A stretch of DNA of 60,223 nt, from contig DASZZH010000018.1 of NCBI GenBank assembly GCA_035543335.1, forward strand, positions 1 through 60,223, written 5' to 3'. Positions within the stretch are counted from its first letter, which is position 1; each line of letters starts with the position of its first letter. The DNA comes from Burkholderiales bacterium (GTDB taxonomy: Bacteria > Pseudomonadota > Gammaproteobacteria > Burkholderiales > JAHFRG01). This document shows positions 1-9,825 of the stretch, one piece after another. Both the position numbers and the translations under genes were made by a program. The notes beneath the pieces were generated by a model. The model saw only the letters and a program-made list of their open reading frames with translations. It was not told the DNA's origin and searched no databases.

Positions 1-18
1 GCATTTTTCGTGCAAACC

Positions 19-157
19 CGGATGGGGCGTGGCTTTCCGGGCGGTCTGCTTTGTCGCTCGCCTTGCGAATAGGCAACGGCTATTCGACGCGGCTCGCTTC
101 GCGCATCCCATCCCGGAAAGCCGACGCCGCGGCCCCGTGGAGTTCTTCAACACCCTG
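19..157. repeat. Left copy of the 139-bp terminal inverted repeat, structured element
   Basis: This stretch is the exact reverse complement of 60085-60223 at the other end of the window. It can fold: GGCTTTCCGGG at 31-41 pairs with CCCGGAAAGCC at 112-122, and inside that CGAATAG (66-72) pairs with CTATTCG (80-86). A diverged relative of the same core lies at about 54550-54680. I read it as part of a non-coding MITE-like element. The short reading frame across it has no sign of being a gene. Confidence 0.85.
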
Positions 158-227
158 TTAAAGGTCGTGGTTTGTCAAATTTACCTCAATCGGTCAAAAT
201 TAAACTTCCCCACTTGGTTTGCGCACC

Positions 228-983
228 GTGATTAACTACGAATATCCACTCAGCGAGCGTATCCGGACCCTGCTGCGGCTGGAGGATTTGTATCGCAAGG
301 TCGAGCATTTCGCAACCCGGCCCGAAGCGATGGAAAACCACGCCTCGCTGCTGTTCCTGTTCGAAATGCTAGAAGTGGCAAGCCGCGCCGATCTCAAATC
401 CGACATGCTGCAGGAACTGGAACGGCAGCGTCAGAATCTGGAAGCGCTGCGCGGCAATCCGGCGATTTCAGAGCAGGCGCTGGTTGCGGTATTGCGCGAC
501 ATCGACCGGGCGATAAAACAGTTGCGCGAGATGACGGGCAAGATTGGCCAGGATTTGCGCGACAACGAATGGCTGATGAGCATCAAGCAGCGCACCATCA
601 TTCCCGGCGGCGCCTGCGAGTTCGATTTGCCGTCCTATCATTACTGGCTGCACCAGGACGCGGCGGTGCGCCGGCAGCATCTTGAGCAGTGGCTTGCGCC
701 TTTTTCCCCGATCCGTGACGCTCTGGCGATTCTGCTGAAGATTCTGCGCGAGAACGGCAAATCCAGCACCCACATCGCCTATCAGGGCACGTTCCAGCAA
801 ATCCTCACCGGCAAGCTCGCGCAAATGCTGCGCATCCGCGTGCACGACAGCCTGCCGTGCATTCCGGAAATTTCCGCCAACCGCTATGCGCTCAACATCC
901 GCTTCACCACCCAGGAAGGCATACAGCGCCCGCGCGCGAGTGAAACGGATGTCGAGTTCGAACTCACCTTCTGCAATCTGTAA
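228..983 (+). CDS. zapD: Cell division protein ZapD (DUF1342), FtsZ-bundling factor
   Basis: About 251 residues, the usual length of the ZapD family, which cross-links FtsZ filaments at the cytosolic face of the division ring. The N-terminus reads [20 protein letters not shown], the characteristic family opening. I prefer the GTG at 228 over the TTG at 219 because it places the start directly before this motif; neither has a strong Shine-Dalgarno. The stop overlaps the yacG start (TAATG), so the two are translationally coupled. Its upstream partners are lost at the contig edge, where the structured repeat ends about 70 bp before the gene. Its target ftsZ is 10 kb away in the same window. Confidence 0.9.
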   Translation: MINYEYPLSERIRTLLRLEDLYRKVEHFATRPEAMENHASLLFLFEMLEVASRADLKSDMLQELERQRQNLEALRGNPAISEQALVAVLRDIDRAIKQLREMTGKIGQDLRDNEWLMSIKQRTIIPGGACEFDLPSYHYWLHQDAAVRRQHLEQWLAPFSPIRDALAILLKILRENGKSSTHIAYQGTFQQILTGKLAQMLRIRVHDSLPCIPEISANRYALNIRFTTQEGIQRPRASETDVEFELTFCNL

Positions 984-1177
984 TGTCCACCAAACCGCGC
1001 CTGGTGCCTTGCCCGCAATGCGGGAAAAGCGTGGCGTGGAACACCGCCAACCCCTTCCGTCCGTTTTGTTCGGAACGCTGCAAACTGATTGACCTCGGGC
1101 AGTGGGCTTCTGAAAGCTATCGCGTTCCCGTGGAAGAAAGCAGCCCTTCCGGCACCGATCTCAAGGAAAATGACTAG
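983..1177 (+). CDS. yacG: DNA gyrase inhibitor YacG, zinc-ribbon protein
   Basis: A 64-residue protein with the family's four zinc cysteines as CPQC near residue 10 and CSERC near residue 30, followed by the conserved [11 protein letters not shown] segment. In E. coli YacG binds GyrB and blocks DNA binding by gyrase. The ATG overlaps the zapD stop by one base, the usual zapD-yacG pairing in proteobacteria. Its last bases overlap the convergent Nudix/ThiE gene by four bases, leaving no room for a terminator between the two transcripts. Confidence 0.92.
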   Translation: MSTKPRLVPCPQCGKSVAWNTANPFRPFCSERCKLIDLGQWASESYRVPVEESSPSGTDLKEND

Positions 1178-2148
1178 GCCCACGCGCCGCGCAGCATGGC
1201 GATGCCGTGCGCGCCATGCTGCCACGCAGTGCGCAAGTGGGGTGAGCGCATTCCGCCCAACGCGTACACCGGTAGGCTGAAGCCGGCAACCAGCTTGCCA
1301 AACTCATCCCAGCCCATCGCGGGCGGGCTCTTGTGGCCGGGCGTGGGCAATACCGGACCCAGCACCACGAAATCAACCCCCATTTCGGCCGCGCGCTGCA
1401 ATTCTTCGCGGTTGTGGCAGGACGCGCCGCACCAGGGCAGCAGCGGCCGCTGGTCCAGCCGCATCAGCCGTGCCGAGGTGAGATGCACGCCGTCGGCGGC
1501 CAGTTCCTGCGCCAGCGGGAACTCGCTGTTAAGCAGCACCAGCGCTTGATGGCGGTGCGCCAGCGCAATCACTTCCGCAGCCAGTTCCTTTAGTTCGGCA
1601 TGCGGCAGGTTTTTTTCTCTCACCTGAACCATGCGCAAGCCTCCTTGCAAGAACTGCTCGAGGCGGCGCATGAATTTCTCCCGGCCCAGTTCCGCCACAT
1701 TGCTGATGGCATAATGTTCGGGAAGAGCCAGCGCCCGGAGCACCGCGCCGTTCGCCGGCAACAGCGGCGCGACCCTGACGGCCTTCACGCTTTGCCAGGC
1801 GAGCTGCTGACTTTCCCTGCCGTGGAGTGGTCCCGTCCAGCGCACGACCCGATGAAAATGCAGCTCCACGCTGGCGTGCCTGTAATGGTAGATGCGCGTG
1901 ATCCACGGATAAATTTCCTCGATGTGGATGCCCAGCTCTTCCTTTAGCTCGCGCTCGAGCGCCTGCTCGCTGCTTTCCTGCGCTTCCATCTTGCCGCCGG
2001 GAAATTCCCAGTAACCGGGATAAGGTTTGCCTGCCGGGCGCTGCGCCAGCAGGAACTGGCCGTCCGGACGCAGAATCACCGCCGCAGCCACTTTGACCAG
2101 CTGGCGAGGATATGCCGGTGCATTGCTTCTTCCTGCAGCTGGCTTCAT
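1174..2148 (-). CDS. Nudix hydrolase (MutT-like) fused to a ThiE-like domain
   Basis: About 324 residues from the ATG at 2148, which overlaps the stop of the upstream DUF815 gene (ATGA). The N-terminal half is a MutT-type Nudix domain with an intact Nudix box, [18 protein letters not shown] followed by KEELGI, matching Gx5Ex7REUxEExGU. Such domains hydrolyse oxidised nucleotides such as 8-oxo-dGTP. The C-terminal half resembles thiamine phosphate synthase (a TIM barrel with [15 protein letters not shown] and ALGGM), but its thiamine activity is unproven. This fusion is known in beta- and gammaproteobacteria. Longer upstream starts would run into the ATPase gene and are not needed. Confidence 0.85.
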   Translation of the reverse strand: MKPAAGRSNAPAYPRQLVKVAAAVILRPDGQFLLAQRPAGKPYPGYWEFPGGKMEAQESSEQALERELKEELGIHIEEIYPWITRIYHYRHASVELHFHRVVRWTGPLHGRESQQLAWQSVKAVRVAPLLPANGAVLRALALPEHYAISNVAELGREKFMRRLEQFLQGGLRMVQVREKNLPHAELKELAAEVIALAHRHQALVLLNSEFPLAQELAADGVHLTSARLMRLDQRPLLPWCGASCHNREELQRAAEMGVDFVVLGPVLPTPGHKSPPAMGWDEFGKLVAGFSLPVYALGGMRSPHLRTAWQHGAHGIAMLRGAWA

Positions 2149-3044
2149 TTGCCTTTGAGGGCGTGCCGTCCCGCCCAGTCGCGGGCGAATTGCCACGCCG
2201 CGCGGCCCGAGCGCGAGCCGCGCGTGAGCGCCCACTGCACGGCGGCCTGCCGCACTCCATCGGTATCGGCGCGACGCACACCGAGAAAACCAAGCCAATG
2301 GTCCACGATGCCGAGATAATCATCCTGGCTGAAGGGATAGAACGAAAGCCACAGGCCGAAGCGCTCGGAAAAGGAGATTTTCTCCTCCACCGCTTCCGCC
2401 GGATGCACTTCTTCCCCGACATGGCGGGTCGCCAGGTTTTCCTCCATGTATTCCGGCATCAGGTGGCGGCGGTTGGACGTGGCGTAAACCAGCATGTTCT
2501 CCGAAGCCGCGGTGATCGATCCCTCCAGCGCCGCTTTCAGCGCCTTGTAGCCGGGTTCATCCGCTTCGAACGACAGATCGTCGCAAAACAGGATGAAGCG
2601 CTCGGGCCGCCGGTACACCGGCTCGACGATGTCAGGCAAATCGATGAGGGCGTGTTTTTCGACCTCGATCAAGCGCAGGCCCTTGCCTGCATATTTGTTG
2701 AGTACCGCCTTCACCAGCGAGGATTTCCCCGTGCCGCGCGCGCCGGTGAGCAGGACGTTGTTGGCGGGGAAGCCTTGAATGAACTGGCGGGTATTTTGAT
2801 CGATGAGCCGCTTTTGCTGCTCGATGCCGAGCAAATCCGAGAGCCGGATGCGGTGCGGGTGAGAAACCGGCTCCAGGAATCCCCTGCCGTAGCGCTTGCG
2901 CCAGCGGAACGCGATCGAAGCCTGCCAGTCCGGCGGCCGTGGCGCCGCCGGAAGCACCAGTTCCAGCCTGCCCAGTAAATCTCCGACCCGCCGCAGCATG
3001 TCGTGCAGTTCGTTCATCGGGGTCTGCCGTGAGCGGTTTTTCAT
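2145..3044 (-). CDS. DUF815-family P-loop ATPase
   Basis: Up to 299 residues; an internal Met at 3017 (MNELHDML) is an equally good start. It has a Walker A motif, TGARGTGKSS, and a Walker B, FILFCDDLSF, followed by an arginine-rich sensor region, as in AAA+ proteins of the DUF815 family. The function of the family is not established. It directly precedes the Nudix gene with a 4-base overlap and follows argJ by 12 bases, a pairing common in betaproteobacteria, so the three are probably co-transcribed. Cytosolic: no signal or membrane segment is visible. Confidence 0.85.
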   Translation of the reverse strand: MKNRSRQTPMNELHDMLRRVGDLLGRLELVLPAAPRPPDWQASIAFRWRKRYGRGFLEPVSHPHRIRLSDLLGIEQQKRLIDQNTRQFIQGFPANNVLLTGARGTGKSSLVKAVLNKYAGKGLRLIEVEKHALIDLPDIVEPVYRRPERFILFCDDLSFEADEPGYKALKAALEGSITAASENMLVYATSNRRHLMPEYMEENLATRHVGEEVHPAEAVEEKISFSERFGLWLSFYPFSQDDYLGIVDHWLGFLGVRRADTDGVRQAAVQWALTRGSRSGRAAWQFARDWAGRHALKGK

Positions 3045-3056
3045 TATTGCGCCCGC

Positions 3057-4286
3057 CTAAGTACGATATTCAGCGTTGATGGTCACATAATCGTGAGACA
3101 GATCGCAGGTCCACACCGTATAATCCGCCTGTCCGCGGCCAAGCTTTACCCGCAGGGCGATCTCCGGCCTGCTCATCGCTTTCCGTCCCGCTGCTTCATT
3201 GTAGCTCGCCGCGCGTCCGCCGTTTTCCGCCACCAGAACTTCATCCAGATACAGGCTCACCTTGTCCACATCCAGGTCGGCGATGCCGGCATAACCGATC
3301 GCCGCGAGGATCCGGCCCAGGTTTGGATCCGCGGCGAAAAAAGCGGTCTTCACCAGCGGCGAATGCGCGATGGCATATGCCACCCTAGCGCATTCCGCCG
3401 CGTCTTTTCCCTGCTCCACCCGGACGGTGATGAATTTGGTGGCGCCCTCGCCGTCGCGCACAATGGACTGCGCCAGCCACTGCGCCACTCCGGTGACCGC
3501 ATCGCGATAGGCGATGAATTCGCGGCCTGTCGCATCCGCAATTTCTGGCATCGGCGCCTGGCCGGAAGCGATCAGCATGAACGCATCGTTGGTGGAAGTA
3601 TCGCCATCCACTGTAATGCAATTAAACGAATGCGCCGCGGCATGGTTCACCACGGTTTGCAGCGCCGCCTGGCTTACCCTCGCGTCGCTGGCGATGAAAG
3701 CGAGCATGGTGGCCAAGTTGGGGCGTATCATGCCCGCCCCCTTGGCGATGCCGGTGATCGTCACCGTCGTGCCCTTGATGCTGATTTGTTTTGATCTTGC
3801 CTTGGGCACGGTGTCGGTGGTCATGATGGCCTGCGCCGCCGCCAGCCAATTGTCTGCGCGCAAACCGGCAAGGCATTGCGGCAGGGCGGCCACAATGCGC
3901 TCCACCGGCAAAGGCTCCATGATGACGCCGGTGGAAAACGGCAGGATTTGCTCCGTCTCGCAACCCCGAGATTTGGCCAGCTCTGCACAGATCCGGCGCG
4001 CGTGTTTAATTCCGTCTTTACCGGTGCCGGCATTGGCGTTGCCGGTGTTCACCACCAGCGCCTTAACCGGCAGACCGGAACTCAAGTGTTCTTTTGCCAG
4101 CAGCACCGGGGCCGCGCAAAAACGATTTTGGGTAAACACCCCGGCGACTTTTGCGCCCGGCTCAAACGCCATCACCAGCAAATCCTTGCACCCGGGTTTT
4201 TTGATTGCCGCCTCCGCCACGCCGAGGGCAACGCCTTTTACCGGCAGCACTTGTTCAGGTTGGGGTGGATGCAAATTCACCGGCAT
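3057..4286 (-). CDS. argJ: Bifunctional glutamate N-acetyltransferase / amino-acid acetyltransferase ArgJ
   Basis: ArgJ moves the acetyl group from N-acetylornithine to glutamate, closing the arginine acetyl cycle. The 409-residue precursor self-cleaves before a catalytic threonine, here T193 in [10 protein letters not shown], giving alpha and beta chains. The conserved TGVIMEPLP segment near residue 120 is also present. It lies between a diguanylate cyclase and the DUF815 ATPase. argC, the other arginine gene in the window, is 40 kb away, so there is no arg operon. The presence of ArgJ implies acetyl recycling rather than the linear ArgE route. Confidence 0.95.
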   Translation of the reverse strand: MPVNLHPPQPEQVLPVKGVALGVAEAAIKKPGCKDLLVMAFEPGAKVAGVFTQNRFCAAPVLLAKEHLSSGLPVKALVVNTGNANAGTGKDGIKHARRICAELAKSRGCETEQILPFSTGVIMEPLPVERIVAALPQCLAGLRADNWLAAAQAIMTTDTVPKARSKQISIKGTTVTITGIAKGAGMIRPNLATMLAFIASDARVSQAALQTVVNHAAAHSFNCITVDGDTSTNDAFMLIASGQAPMPEIADATGREFIAYRDAVTGVAQWLAQSIVRDGEGATKFITVRVEQGKDAAECARVAYAIAHSPLVKTAFFAADPNLGRILAAIGYAGIADLDVDKVSLYLDEVLVAENGGRAASYNEAAGRKAMSRPEIALRVKLGRGQADYTVWTCDLSHDYVTINAEYRT

Positions 4287-4342
4287 CTATTTTTCCTTAT
4301 ACTGCCTTTTGAAATTTTCAAACCCTACGCAATTTTCAAGCC

Positions 4343-5248
4343 TTACTTGCCATAAAAGGCCACATGCGACTGGTCCTGGCCTAATTGCTTGGCCTGGTAC
4401 ATCGCCTGGTCAGCCTGCTGGACCAAGGTTTCAACCGCAATGCCGCGCTGGTACACCGCCACCCCGATGCTCACGCTGAGATTGAGCGTGACGTCATGAC
4501 GCACCGGGCAAGGTTTGGCTTGAAGCTCCGCCAGCACGCGGTTGAACACCAGCTCGGTACTGATATCGGGGTGATACACCGCCAGGATGAATTCATCTCC
4601 GGCCCAGCGCGCGCACCAGTCACCGCGGCGGACGTTTTCGGCCAGCAGCGTGGCGACATGGATGACGCAGGCGTCGCCCGCATCATGGCCGTATTGATCG
4701 TTGATCTTCTTCAACGAATTGATATCGATGAAGGCCAGCAGGAAATGCTTGTTTTCGCGTTCCGCTCGCGCGATTTCCTCATTGAGGCGCTGCTCGCCGG
4801 CGCGGCGATTGTAGACGCCGGTCAGATGATCGGTAAGCGAAATATTCTCGAGCTCGCGCAACGCATTATCGAGACGCGTCACGACATACTGCGCATCGGC
4901 CATCAGCTGCCCCGCCTCGTCATCGTAAACTGTGGGAAGACTCGGCAGGTTGCGTTCGGCCAGATATTGTTTGAGGCTTTCCGAAGTCTGGCGCACCGGC
5001 AGCAGCAGACTGCCTAGAAACGACAGCGTGATGGCGGCGCCGATGAGGGTAGCGAGCAGGGTCGCAATCACGATCGGCAGCGCGCCCATCAGGCTGTAGG
5101 ACTGCGACAGCGCGATATACAGCACCAGAACGATGAGCGGCACATGGGTGCCGAGAAACGCGACCAGCATGAACTTGAGCAGATAACTGCGACGGAACAG
5201 CCCCCAATCGTTCATGAACTGGTACAGGTGTAAATTCCGAGTCTGCAT
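4343..5248 (-). CDS. Membrane-bound diguanylate cyclase (GGDEF domain)
   Basis: A 301-residue protein with two transmembrane helices (about residues 23-47 and 53-82), a short linker and a C-terminal GGDEF domain from about residue 135. The active-site loop reads AGDEF, a functional variant of GGDEF. Five residues before it is RRGD, matching the RxxD inhibitory site, so product feedback by c-di-GMP is likely. No periplasmic sensor domain of any size is present, so the input may come from the membrane segment. It sits alone between argJ and secA, and its link to them is not obvious. Confidence 0.9.
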   Translation of the reverse strand: MQTRNLHLYQFMNDWGLFRRSYLLKFMLVAFLGTHVPLIVLVLYIALSQSYSLMGALPIVIATLLATLIGAAITLSFLGSLLLPVRQTSESLKQYLAERNLPSLPTVYDDEAGQLMADAQYVVTRLDNALRELENISLTDHLTGVYNRRAGEQRLNEEIARAERENKHFLLAFIDINSLKKINDQYGHDAGDACVIHVATLLAENVRRGDWCARWAGDEFILAVYHPDISTELVFNRVLAELQAKPCPVRHDVTLNLSVSIGVAVYQRGIAVETLVQQADQAMYQAKQLGQDQSHVAFYGK

Positions 5249-5296
5249 TTTCCACCTCCTTGCCGGCGCTTTGCGATTACATCGGGTAGCGCGGAA

Positions 5297-8086
5297 TCAA
5301 CTCAACTTGCCGTGGCAGTGCTTGTACTTCCTGCCCGAACCGCACGGGCAGGGATCGTTGCGCCCGATTTTCTGTCCCTGACGCACAAATGGCTTTTGCT
5401 CGGCGTCGCCGGCCTGCGCCAGTGCCTCGTCATAATCGGCATGATGGTATTGCACATTTTCCGGCTGCGGCGGCGGTTCCACCGCCTCCACTTCTTCCCG
5501 GCTCCTGATCTGCACCGTCATGATGATTTTCGTGACTTCAGCCTTGATCAATTCAAGCATGCCGGCAAAAAGCTCGAACGCCTCGCGCTTGTATTCCTGC
5601 TTGGGGTTCTTCGCCGCATAGCCGCGCAGGTGTATGCCCTGGCGCAGATGATCGAGCGCCGCCAGATGTTCGCGCCAGTCGGAGTCCAGGCTTTGCAGCA
5701 TCACCGCGCGCTCGTACTGGTGCATCACTTCGGCCCCGACCTGCTCCAGCTTGCCCTGGTATTGCGCATGCGCCGCTTCGATGATGCGGCTGCGCAATGT
5801 TTCCTCGTGCAACTCGGGATCCTGCTTGAGCCAGAGCTGCAGCGGCAGGTCGAGCTGCAATTCCGCAGCCAGGGTTTTCCCCAGCCCAGGAACGTCCCAT
5901 TGCTCTTCCACGCTTTCCGGCGCGATGTGCAGGCTGATTAGATCGTTCACTACGTCTCCGCGCATGGCGCGGATGGTGTCGGAAATATCGGTGCTTTCCA
6001 GCAGTTCGTTGCGCTGCTGGTAAATCACCCGCCGTTGGTCATTGGCGACGTCGTCATATTCGAGCAGCTGCTTGCGGATGTCGAAGTTGCGCGCTTCCAC
6101 CTTGCGCTGCGCGTTTTCAATGGCGCGCGTGACCCACGGATGCTCGATCGCCTCGCCTTCGGGCATGTTGAGCCTCTGCATGATGGCGGAAACCCGGTCG
6201 GAGGCGAAAATCCTGAGCAGCGGATCTTCCAGCGCGAGATAAAAGCGGCTGGAGCCCGGGTCGCCCTGGCGACCGGAGCGGCCGCGCAACTGGTTGTCCA
6301 CCCGCCGCGATTCATGGCGCTCGGTGCCGATGATGTGCAGCCCCCCGGCCGCCACCACCTGTTGGTGCAGCTTCTGCCACTGCGTGCGGATTTCCGCAAT
6401 GCGCGCTGCCTTAGACGCGTCGTCGAGGCTTGCGTCGTTGCGGATTTTATTGATTTCCGGCTCGGGGTTGCCACCGAGTACGATGTCAGTGCCGCGCCCC
6501 GCCATATTGGTGGCGATTGTAATCCATTTCGGCCGTCCGGCCTGCACCACGATTTCCGCCTCGCGCGCATGCTGCTTGGCATTCAGCACCTGGTGCGGCA
6601 GTTTTTCCCGGTTCAGCAAACCAGAAAGCAGTTCCGAGTTTTCAATCGAGGTGGTGCCGACCAGTACCGGCTGCCCGCGCTCGCAGCAATCGCGGATGTC
6701 GTTGATGACCGCCACGTATTTTTCCTTGGTGGTGCGGTACACCTGGTCCTGACGTTCTTCACGGATCATCGGTTGGTGGGTGGGAATCACTACCGTTTCC
6801 AGGCCGTAGATTTGCTGGAATTCGTAAGCCTCGGTATCCGCCGTGCCGGTCATGCCGGCGAGCTTCCTATACATGCGGAAATAATTCTGGAAAGTGATGG
6901 AAGCGAGCGTCTGGTTCTCGCGCTGGATCTTCACTGCCTCCTTCGCTTCCACCGCCTGGTGCAGGCCGTCCGACCAGCGCCGCCCCGCCATCAATCGGCC
7001 GGTGAACTCGTCGACAATAACAACTTCGCCGTTTTGCACCACGTAGTGCTGGTCGCGGTGAAACAGCGCATGGGCTTTCAACGCGGCATACAAATGATGC
7101 ACCAGATTGATGTGCGCGGAGTCATAAAGACTGCCGTTCGGTGGCAGGAGCCCGGCCTGGCTTAACAATTGTTCGGCGCGCTCGTGCCCGGTTTCGGTGA
7201 GCAGCACCTGGTTGGTTTTTTCATCCACGCTGTAATCGCCCGGCCCGTTTTCCTGCTGCTGGCGGGTCAGCTTCGGCACCAGATCGTTGATGTGGTGATA
7301 CAAATCGGTAGTGTCATCGGCCTGGCCGGAAATGATGAGCGGGGTGCGCGCTTCGTCAATCAGTATCGAATCCACCTCGTCAACGATGGCGTAGTGCAGG
7401 CCGTGCTGTGCGCGTTCCTCGACGGCGTACTTCATGTTGTCGCGCAGATAGTCAAAGCCAAATTCGTTATTGGTGCCGTAGGTGATGTCGGCGGCATAGG
7501 CGGCCCGTTTGGCGGCATCCGCCTGCTGCGAAACAATGACCCCCACCGTAAGGCCGAGGAAATTGTAGATTTTGCCCATCCATTCGGCGTCGCGGCTGGC
7601 CAGGTAATCGTTGACCGTCACCACATGCACACCCCGGCCGGTGAGCGCGTTGAGATACGCCGGCAGCGTGGCCACCAAAGTCTTGCCCTCTCCGGTGCGC
7701 ATTTCCGCGATCTTTCCATAATGCAAGACCATACCGCCGATCAACTGCACATCGAAATGGCGCATTTGCAGGGTGCGTTTGCTCGCTTCCCTGACCACGG
7801 CGAACGCTTCGGGCAGCAGTTCCTCGACAATCGTCTTGCGCGCGCGGCTGCGCTCTTCCTCCAGCGCCTGCGCCCGCTCGAGGTTGCCGTCGGCATGGTC
7901 GGGAATAGTCGCGAGCCGCTCGCGGATGCGTCCCTTGAACTCGTCGGTCTTGGCGCGCAGCCCGGCGTCGGAAAGTTTTTCGATGGCGGGTTCCAGCACG
8001 TTGATCGCCCGCACTATGTGCGTGTATTGCTTGAGCAGCCGTTCGTTGCGGCTGCCGAAGATTTTTTTCAGCAGGCTGGCAAGCAT
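5297..8086 (-). CDS. secA: Preprotein translocase ATPase SecA
   Basis: A full-length 929-residue SecA, the motor that drives unfolded proteins through SecYEG. Visible are the Walker A region ([17 protein letters not shown], near residue 102), the [15 protein letters not shown]alker B segment, TGTADTEA and the [10 protein letters not shown] helicase motif. The C-terminal zinc-binding tail [17 protein letters not shown], which binds SecB and phospholipid, is intact. The start is weakly defined, with no strong Shine-Dalgarno before ATG 8086. A strong hairpin at 8125-8166 separates it from the upstream M23 gene, so it probably has its own promoter. Confidence 0.97.
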   Translation of the reverse strand: MLASLLKKIFGSRNERLLKQYTHIVRAINVLEPAIEKLSDAGLRAKTDEFKGRIRERLATIPDHADGNLERAQALEEERSRARKTIVEELLPEAFAVVREASKRTLQMRHFDVQLIGGMVLHYGKIAEMRTGEGKTLVATLPAYLNALTGRGVHVVTVNDYLASRDAEWMGKIYNFLGLTVGVIVSQQADAAKRAAYAADITYGTNNEFGFDYLRDNMKYAVEERAQHGLHYAIVDEVDSILIDEARTPLIISGQADDTTDLYHHINDLVPKLTRQQQENGPGDYSVDEKTNQVLLTETGHERAEQLLSQAGLLPPNGSLYDSAHINLVHHLYAALKAHALFHRDQHYVVQNGEVVIVDEFTGRLMAGRRWSDGLHQAVEAKEAVKIQRENQTLASITFQNYFRMYRKLAGMTGTADTEAYEFQQIYGLETVVIPTHQPMIREERQDQVYRTTKEKYVAVINDIRDCCERGQPVLVGTTSIENSELLSGLLNREKLPHQVLNAKQHAREAEIVVQAGRPKWITIATNMAGRGTDIVLGGNPEPEINKIRNDASLDDASKAARIAEIRTQWQKLHQQVVAAGGLHIIGTERHESRRVDNQLRGRSGRQGDPGSSRFYLALEDPLLRIFASDRVSAIMQRLNMPEGEAIEHPWVTRAIENAQRKVEARNFDIRKQLLEYDDVANDQRRVIYQQRNELLESTDISDTIRAMRGDVVNDLISLHIAPESVEEQWDVPGLGKTLAAELQLDLPLQLWLKQDPELHEETLRSRIIEAAHAQYQGKLEQVGAEVMHQYERAVMLQSLDSDWREHLAALDHLRQGIHLRGYAAKNPKQEYKREAFELFAGMLELIKAEVTKIIMTVQIRSREEVEAVEPPPQPENVQYHHADYDEALAQAGDAEQKPFVRQGQKIGRNDPCPCGSGRKYKHCHGKLS

Positions 8087-8124
8087 GAGGTCACGAAACT
8101 GGTAATTATTGCGACGTTAGAAAA

Positions 8125-8166
8125 CGTAAGGGGCGAGGAGTTTTGCCTCGCCCCTCACCCCTTACG
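8125..8166 (-). terminator. Hairpin between the M23 peptidase gene and secA
   Basis: AGGGGCGAGG at 8129-8138 pairs perfectly with CCTCGCCCCT at 8146-8155 around a 7-base loop. The outer arms CGTAA and TTACG also match, but one arm has a 7-base insertion (TCACCCC), as if one GTGAGGG heptamer had been duplicated. Only a weak T-run follows on the minus strand, so it may be a leaky terminator of the M23 gene. Confidence 0.6.
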
Positions 8167-8181
8167 CTTCGCAGTCTGTCG

Positions 8182-9102
8182 TCAGCCGGGCTTATGCAGA
8201 AACCGCACCGGATTTTGCGGGGCGCCCTTGAAGCGCACTTCAAAATGGAGATGCGGGCCGGTCGAGCGGCCGGTGTTTCCCACTTCACCAATCTTGCCCT
8301 CGCGCAGCACCACGTCGCCAACCTTGACCAGGCGCTTGGACAGATGGGCGTAGCGCGTCACCAGACCGTTGCCGTGGTCAACCTCGATCATATTACCATA
8401 CTCGGTGTGGTTGTCCGCCGAATACACCACCACGCCGCCGCCGGCGGCTACCACCGTGGAGCCGCCTTCGGACATGAAATCGACGCCTTCGTGGAAGGCG
8501 TTGCTGCCGGTGAAGGGGTCAATCCGCCAGCCGAAATTCGAGGAGAACCAGCCGGTATTTACCGGCGGCACCGAAGGCACCAGTTTTTGCTTCAGGCGGT
8601 CTTGCATCAGCGCGGTTTCCAGAATGCCTAGCTTGTCGGTACGGTCGTTGAGCTCCTTGGACAGGCGTTCCATTTGCTGGTTGAACTCGTTCAGCGTGAG
8701 ATCGCGTTGCGGAGTGCCGGAGACCGCACCGCCGCGGCCGGGCAGCTGGTCAAACATGAATTCCTGCGGCTTGAAACCCGCCTGCTTGGCGAGGCGGTCG
8801 CCGAGCGCGTCGAGCCGCAGCAATTGCGCCTGCATCTGTCCCAGCTTCACCGCCATGGCGTTGAGATTTTCGCGCAGATAGGCCTGCTGCTTGCGCAGTT
8901 CCTGCTCCTGTACCGAAACCAGCAGCGATTGCAGATAAGGACTCTTGATTTCCGCCGCGTGGCGCAGCGTCAGGTAATGCAGGGCAATAGCGAACGCTGC
9001 GATGCCGATAAGCAGCAGCACCGCGATGAAAACGATCTGGGAATGGCTAAGTGTTATCGTTCTGGACTTTCCCAGGTTTCCGGAAACTAGAATAATATTC
9101 AT
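8182..9102 (-). CDS. M23-family peptidoglycan endopeptidase, membrane anchored
   Basis: About 306 residues. I choose ATG 9102 because it follows GAGG with 6-base spacing; the GTG at 9114 lies upstream of this signal. An N-terminal membrane anchor (about residues 22-45) precedes a coiled-coil stretch and a C-terminal LytM/M23 domain with HEGVDF and HLHFEV, the zinc-binding HxxxD and HxH motifs. Since these are intact, it may be an active DD-endopeptidase rather than an EnvC/NlpD-like regulator. It is divergent from dciA. Its place beside secA and the dcw cluster is common in betaproteobacteria and fits a role in wall remodelling. Confidence 0.9.
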   Translation of the reverse strand: MNIILVSGNLGKSRTITLSHSQIVFIAVLLLIGIAAFAIALHYLTLRHAAEIKSPYLQSLLVSVQEQELRKQQAYLRENLNAMAVKLGQMQAQLLRLDALGDRLAKQAGFKPQEFMFDQLPGRGGAVSGTPQRDLTLNEFNQQMERLSKELNDRTDKLGILETALMQDRLKQKLVPSVPPVNTGWFSSNFGWRIDPFTGSNAFHEGVDFMSEGGSTVVAAGGGVVVYSADNHTEYGNMIEVDHGNGLVTRYAHLSKRLVKVGDVVLREGKIGEVGNTGRSTGPHLHFEVRFKGAPQNPVRFLHKPG

Positions 9103-9129
9103 TGTCTCCCTCACTTTACCCGGCTTCGC

Positions 9130-9624
9130 ATGCCCGCGCGCAAACTCGGTTTCTATTTCGACACTAACCCTGCGCTGCAGTCACTGGTTAAAGAGGCTTC
9201 GCGCCTGATCGAAATGCAAAAGGTGTTTGCCGAGATTGCACCGCCCCCCCTCGCACGCTCCGGACGGGTGGGCCGGTTTGCGCACGGGTCGCTACTGCTG
9301 CTTGCGGACAACGGGGCAGTCGCCGCAAAACTGAGGCAGCTGGTGCCTAACTTGTTAGTTACATTCCAGAAGCGGGGATACGAGATTACTGCAATTCGGG
9401 TTGCAGTGCAACCCCCGGGTCGTGCCGCAGTGCCGCATAAAAACATCAGGTTAAGCCGCAAAGCCAGCGGGTATTTGCGCGAGCTCGCGGCAAATCTTCC
9501 CGTCACCCCCCTGCGGACCGCGCTGGAAAAAATGGCGGCGCGGCCCTCAGATGATGATGATCAGCCGTTCCAGGACAAAGAGTCCCAAGACCAGGGCGGC
9601 CAAAACCACGAAAAACCTGAATAA
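9130..9624 (+). CDS. DciA-like DUF721 protein, probable DnaB helicase loader
   Basis: 164 residues with the DUF721 (DciA) fold region in the first 100 residues, followed by an acidic, glutamine-rich tail that looks disordered. DciA loads the replicative helicase in the many bacteria that lack DnaC/DnaI loaders. The gene is the only plus-strand gene between secA and the dcw cluster, divergent from the M23 peptidase with 27 bases between starts. Its last 78 bases overlap a convergent small membrane-protein gene. Assignment to DUF721 is firm; the helicase-loading role is taken from studied family members. Confidence 0.78.
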   Translation: MPARKLGFYFDTNPALQSLVKEASRLIEMQKVFAEIAPPPLARSGRVGRFAHGSLLLLADNGAVAAKLRQLVPNLLVTFQKRGYEITAIRVAVQPPGRAAVPHKNIRLSRKASGYLRELAANLPVTPLRTALEKMAARPSDDDDQPFQDKESQDQGGQNHEKPE

Positions 9625-9738
9625 CTGCCAGGCGAAATTGAGGTAGCGGCGGTTTCGGGTGAACAGCCACAGTGCCAGTGCCAGCCCTATCGCGATCAGC
9701 GCTATATAGGCGACCAATCTCAGCACGACTACCGGCAT
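9547..9738 (-). CDS. Small two-helix membrane protein
   Basis: 63 residues with two strongly hydrophobic segments (about 5-24 and 36-62) joined by a basic stretch, RNRRYLN, ending in a run of isoleucines. I do not recognise a named family, though short proteins of this shape occur beside lpxC in betaproteobacteria. It overlaps the 3' end of dciA on the opposite strand. The dense hydrophobic pattern is not explained by the antisense dciA tail alone, which is why I call it a gene. Its function is unknown. Confidence 0.65.
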   Translation of the reverse strand: MPVVVLRLVAYIALIAIGLALALWLFTRNRRYLNFAWQLFRFFVVLAALVLGLFVLERLIIII

Positions 9739-9825
9739 GGCGGCGCCTCGAAGAGACGGGAAACGCCCGGAAGCGGCCGGACTTGAACTGCATCCCGCGA
9801 GAACTCAACGCAGGAGAATGAAGCC

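Noticed and set aside
29..235. 68-codon frame across the left terminal repeat
   Set aside because: It lies in the structured repeat, and its relative at 54471-55145 also only reads through repeat DNA.
1174..2298. Longer form of the Nudix/ThiE protein starting at 2298
   Set aside because: The extra 50 residues are antisense-free but lie inside the DUF815 gene in another frame and precede the family start; ATG 2148 is coupled to the upstream stop.
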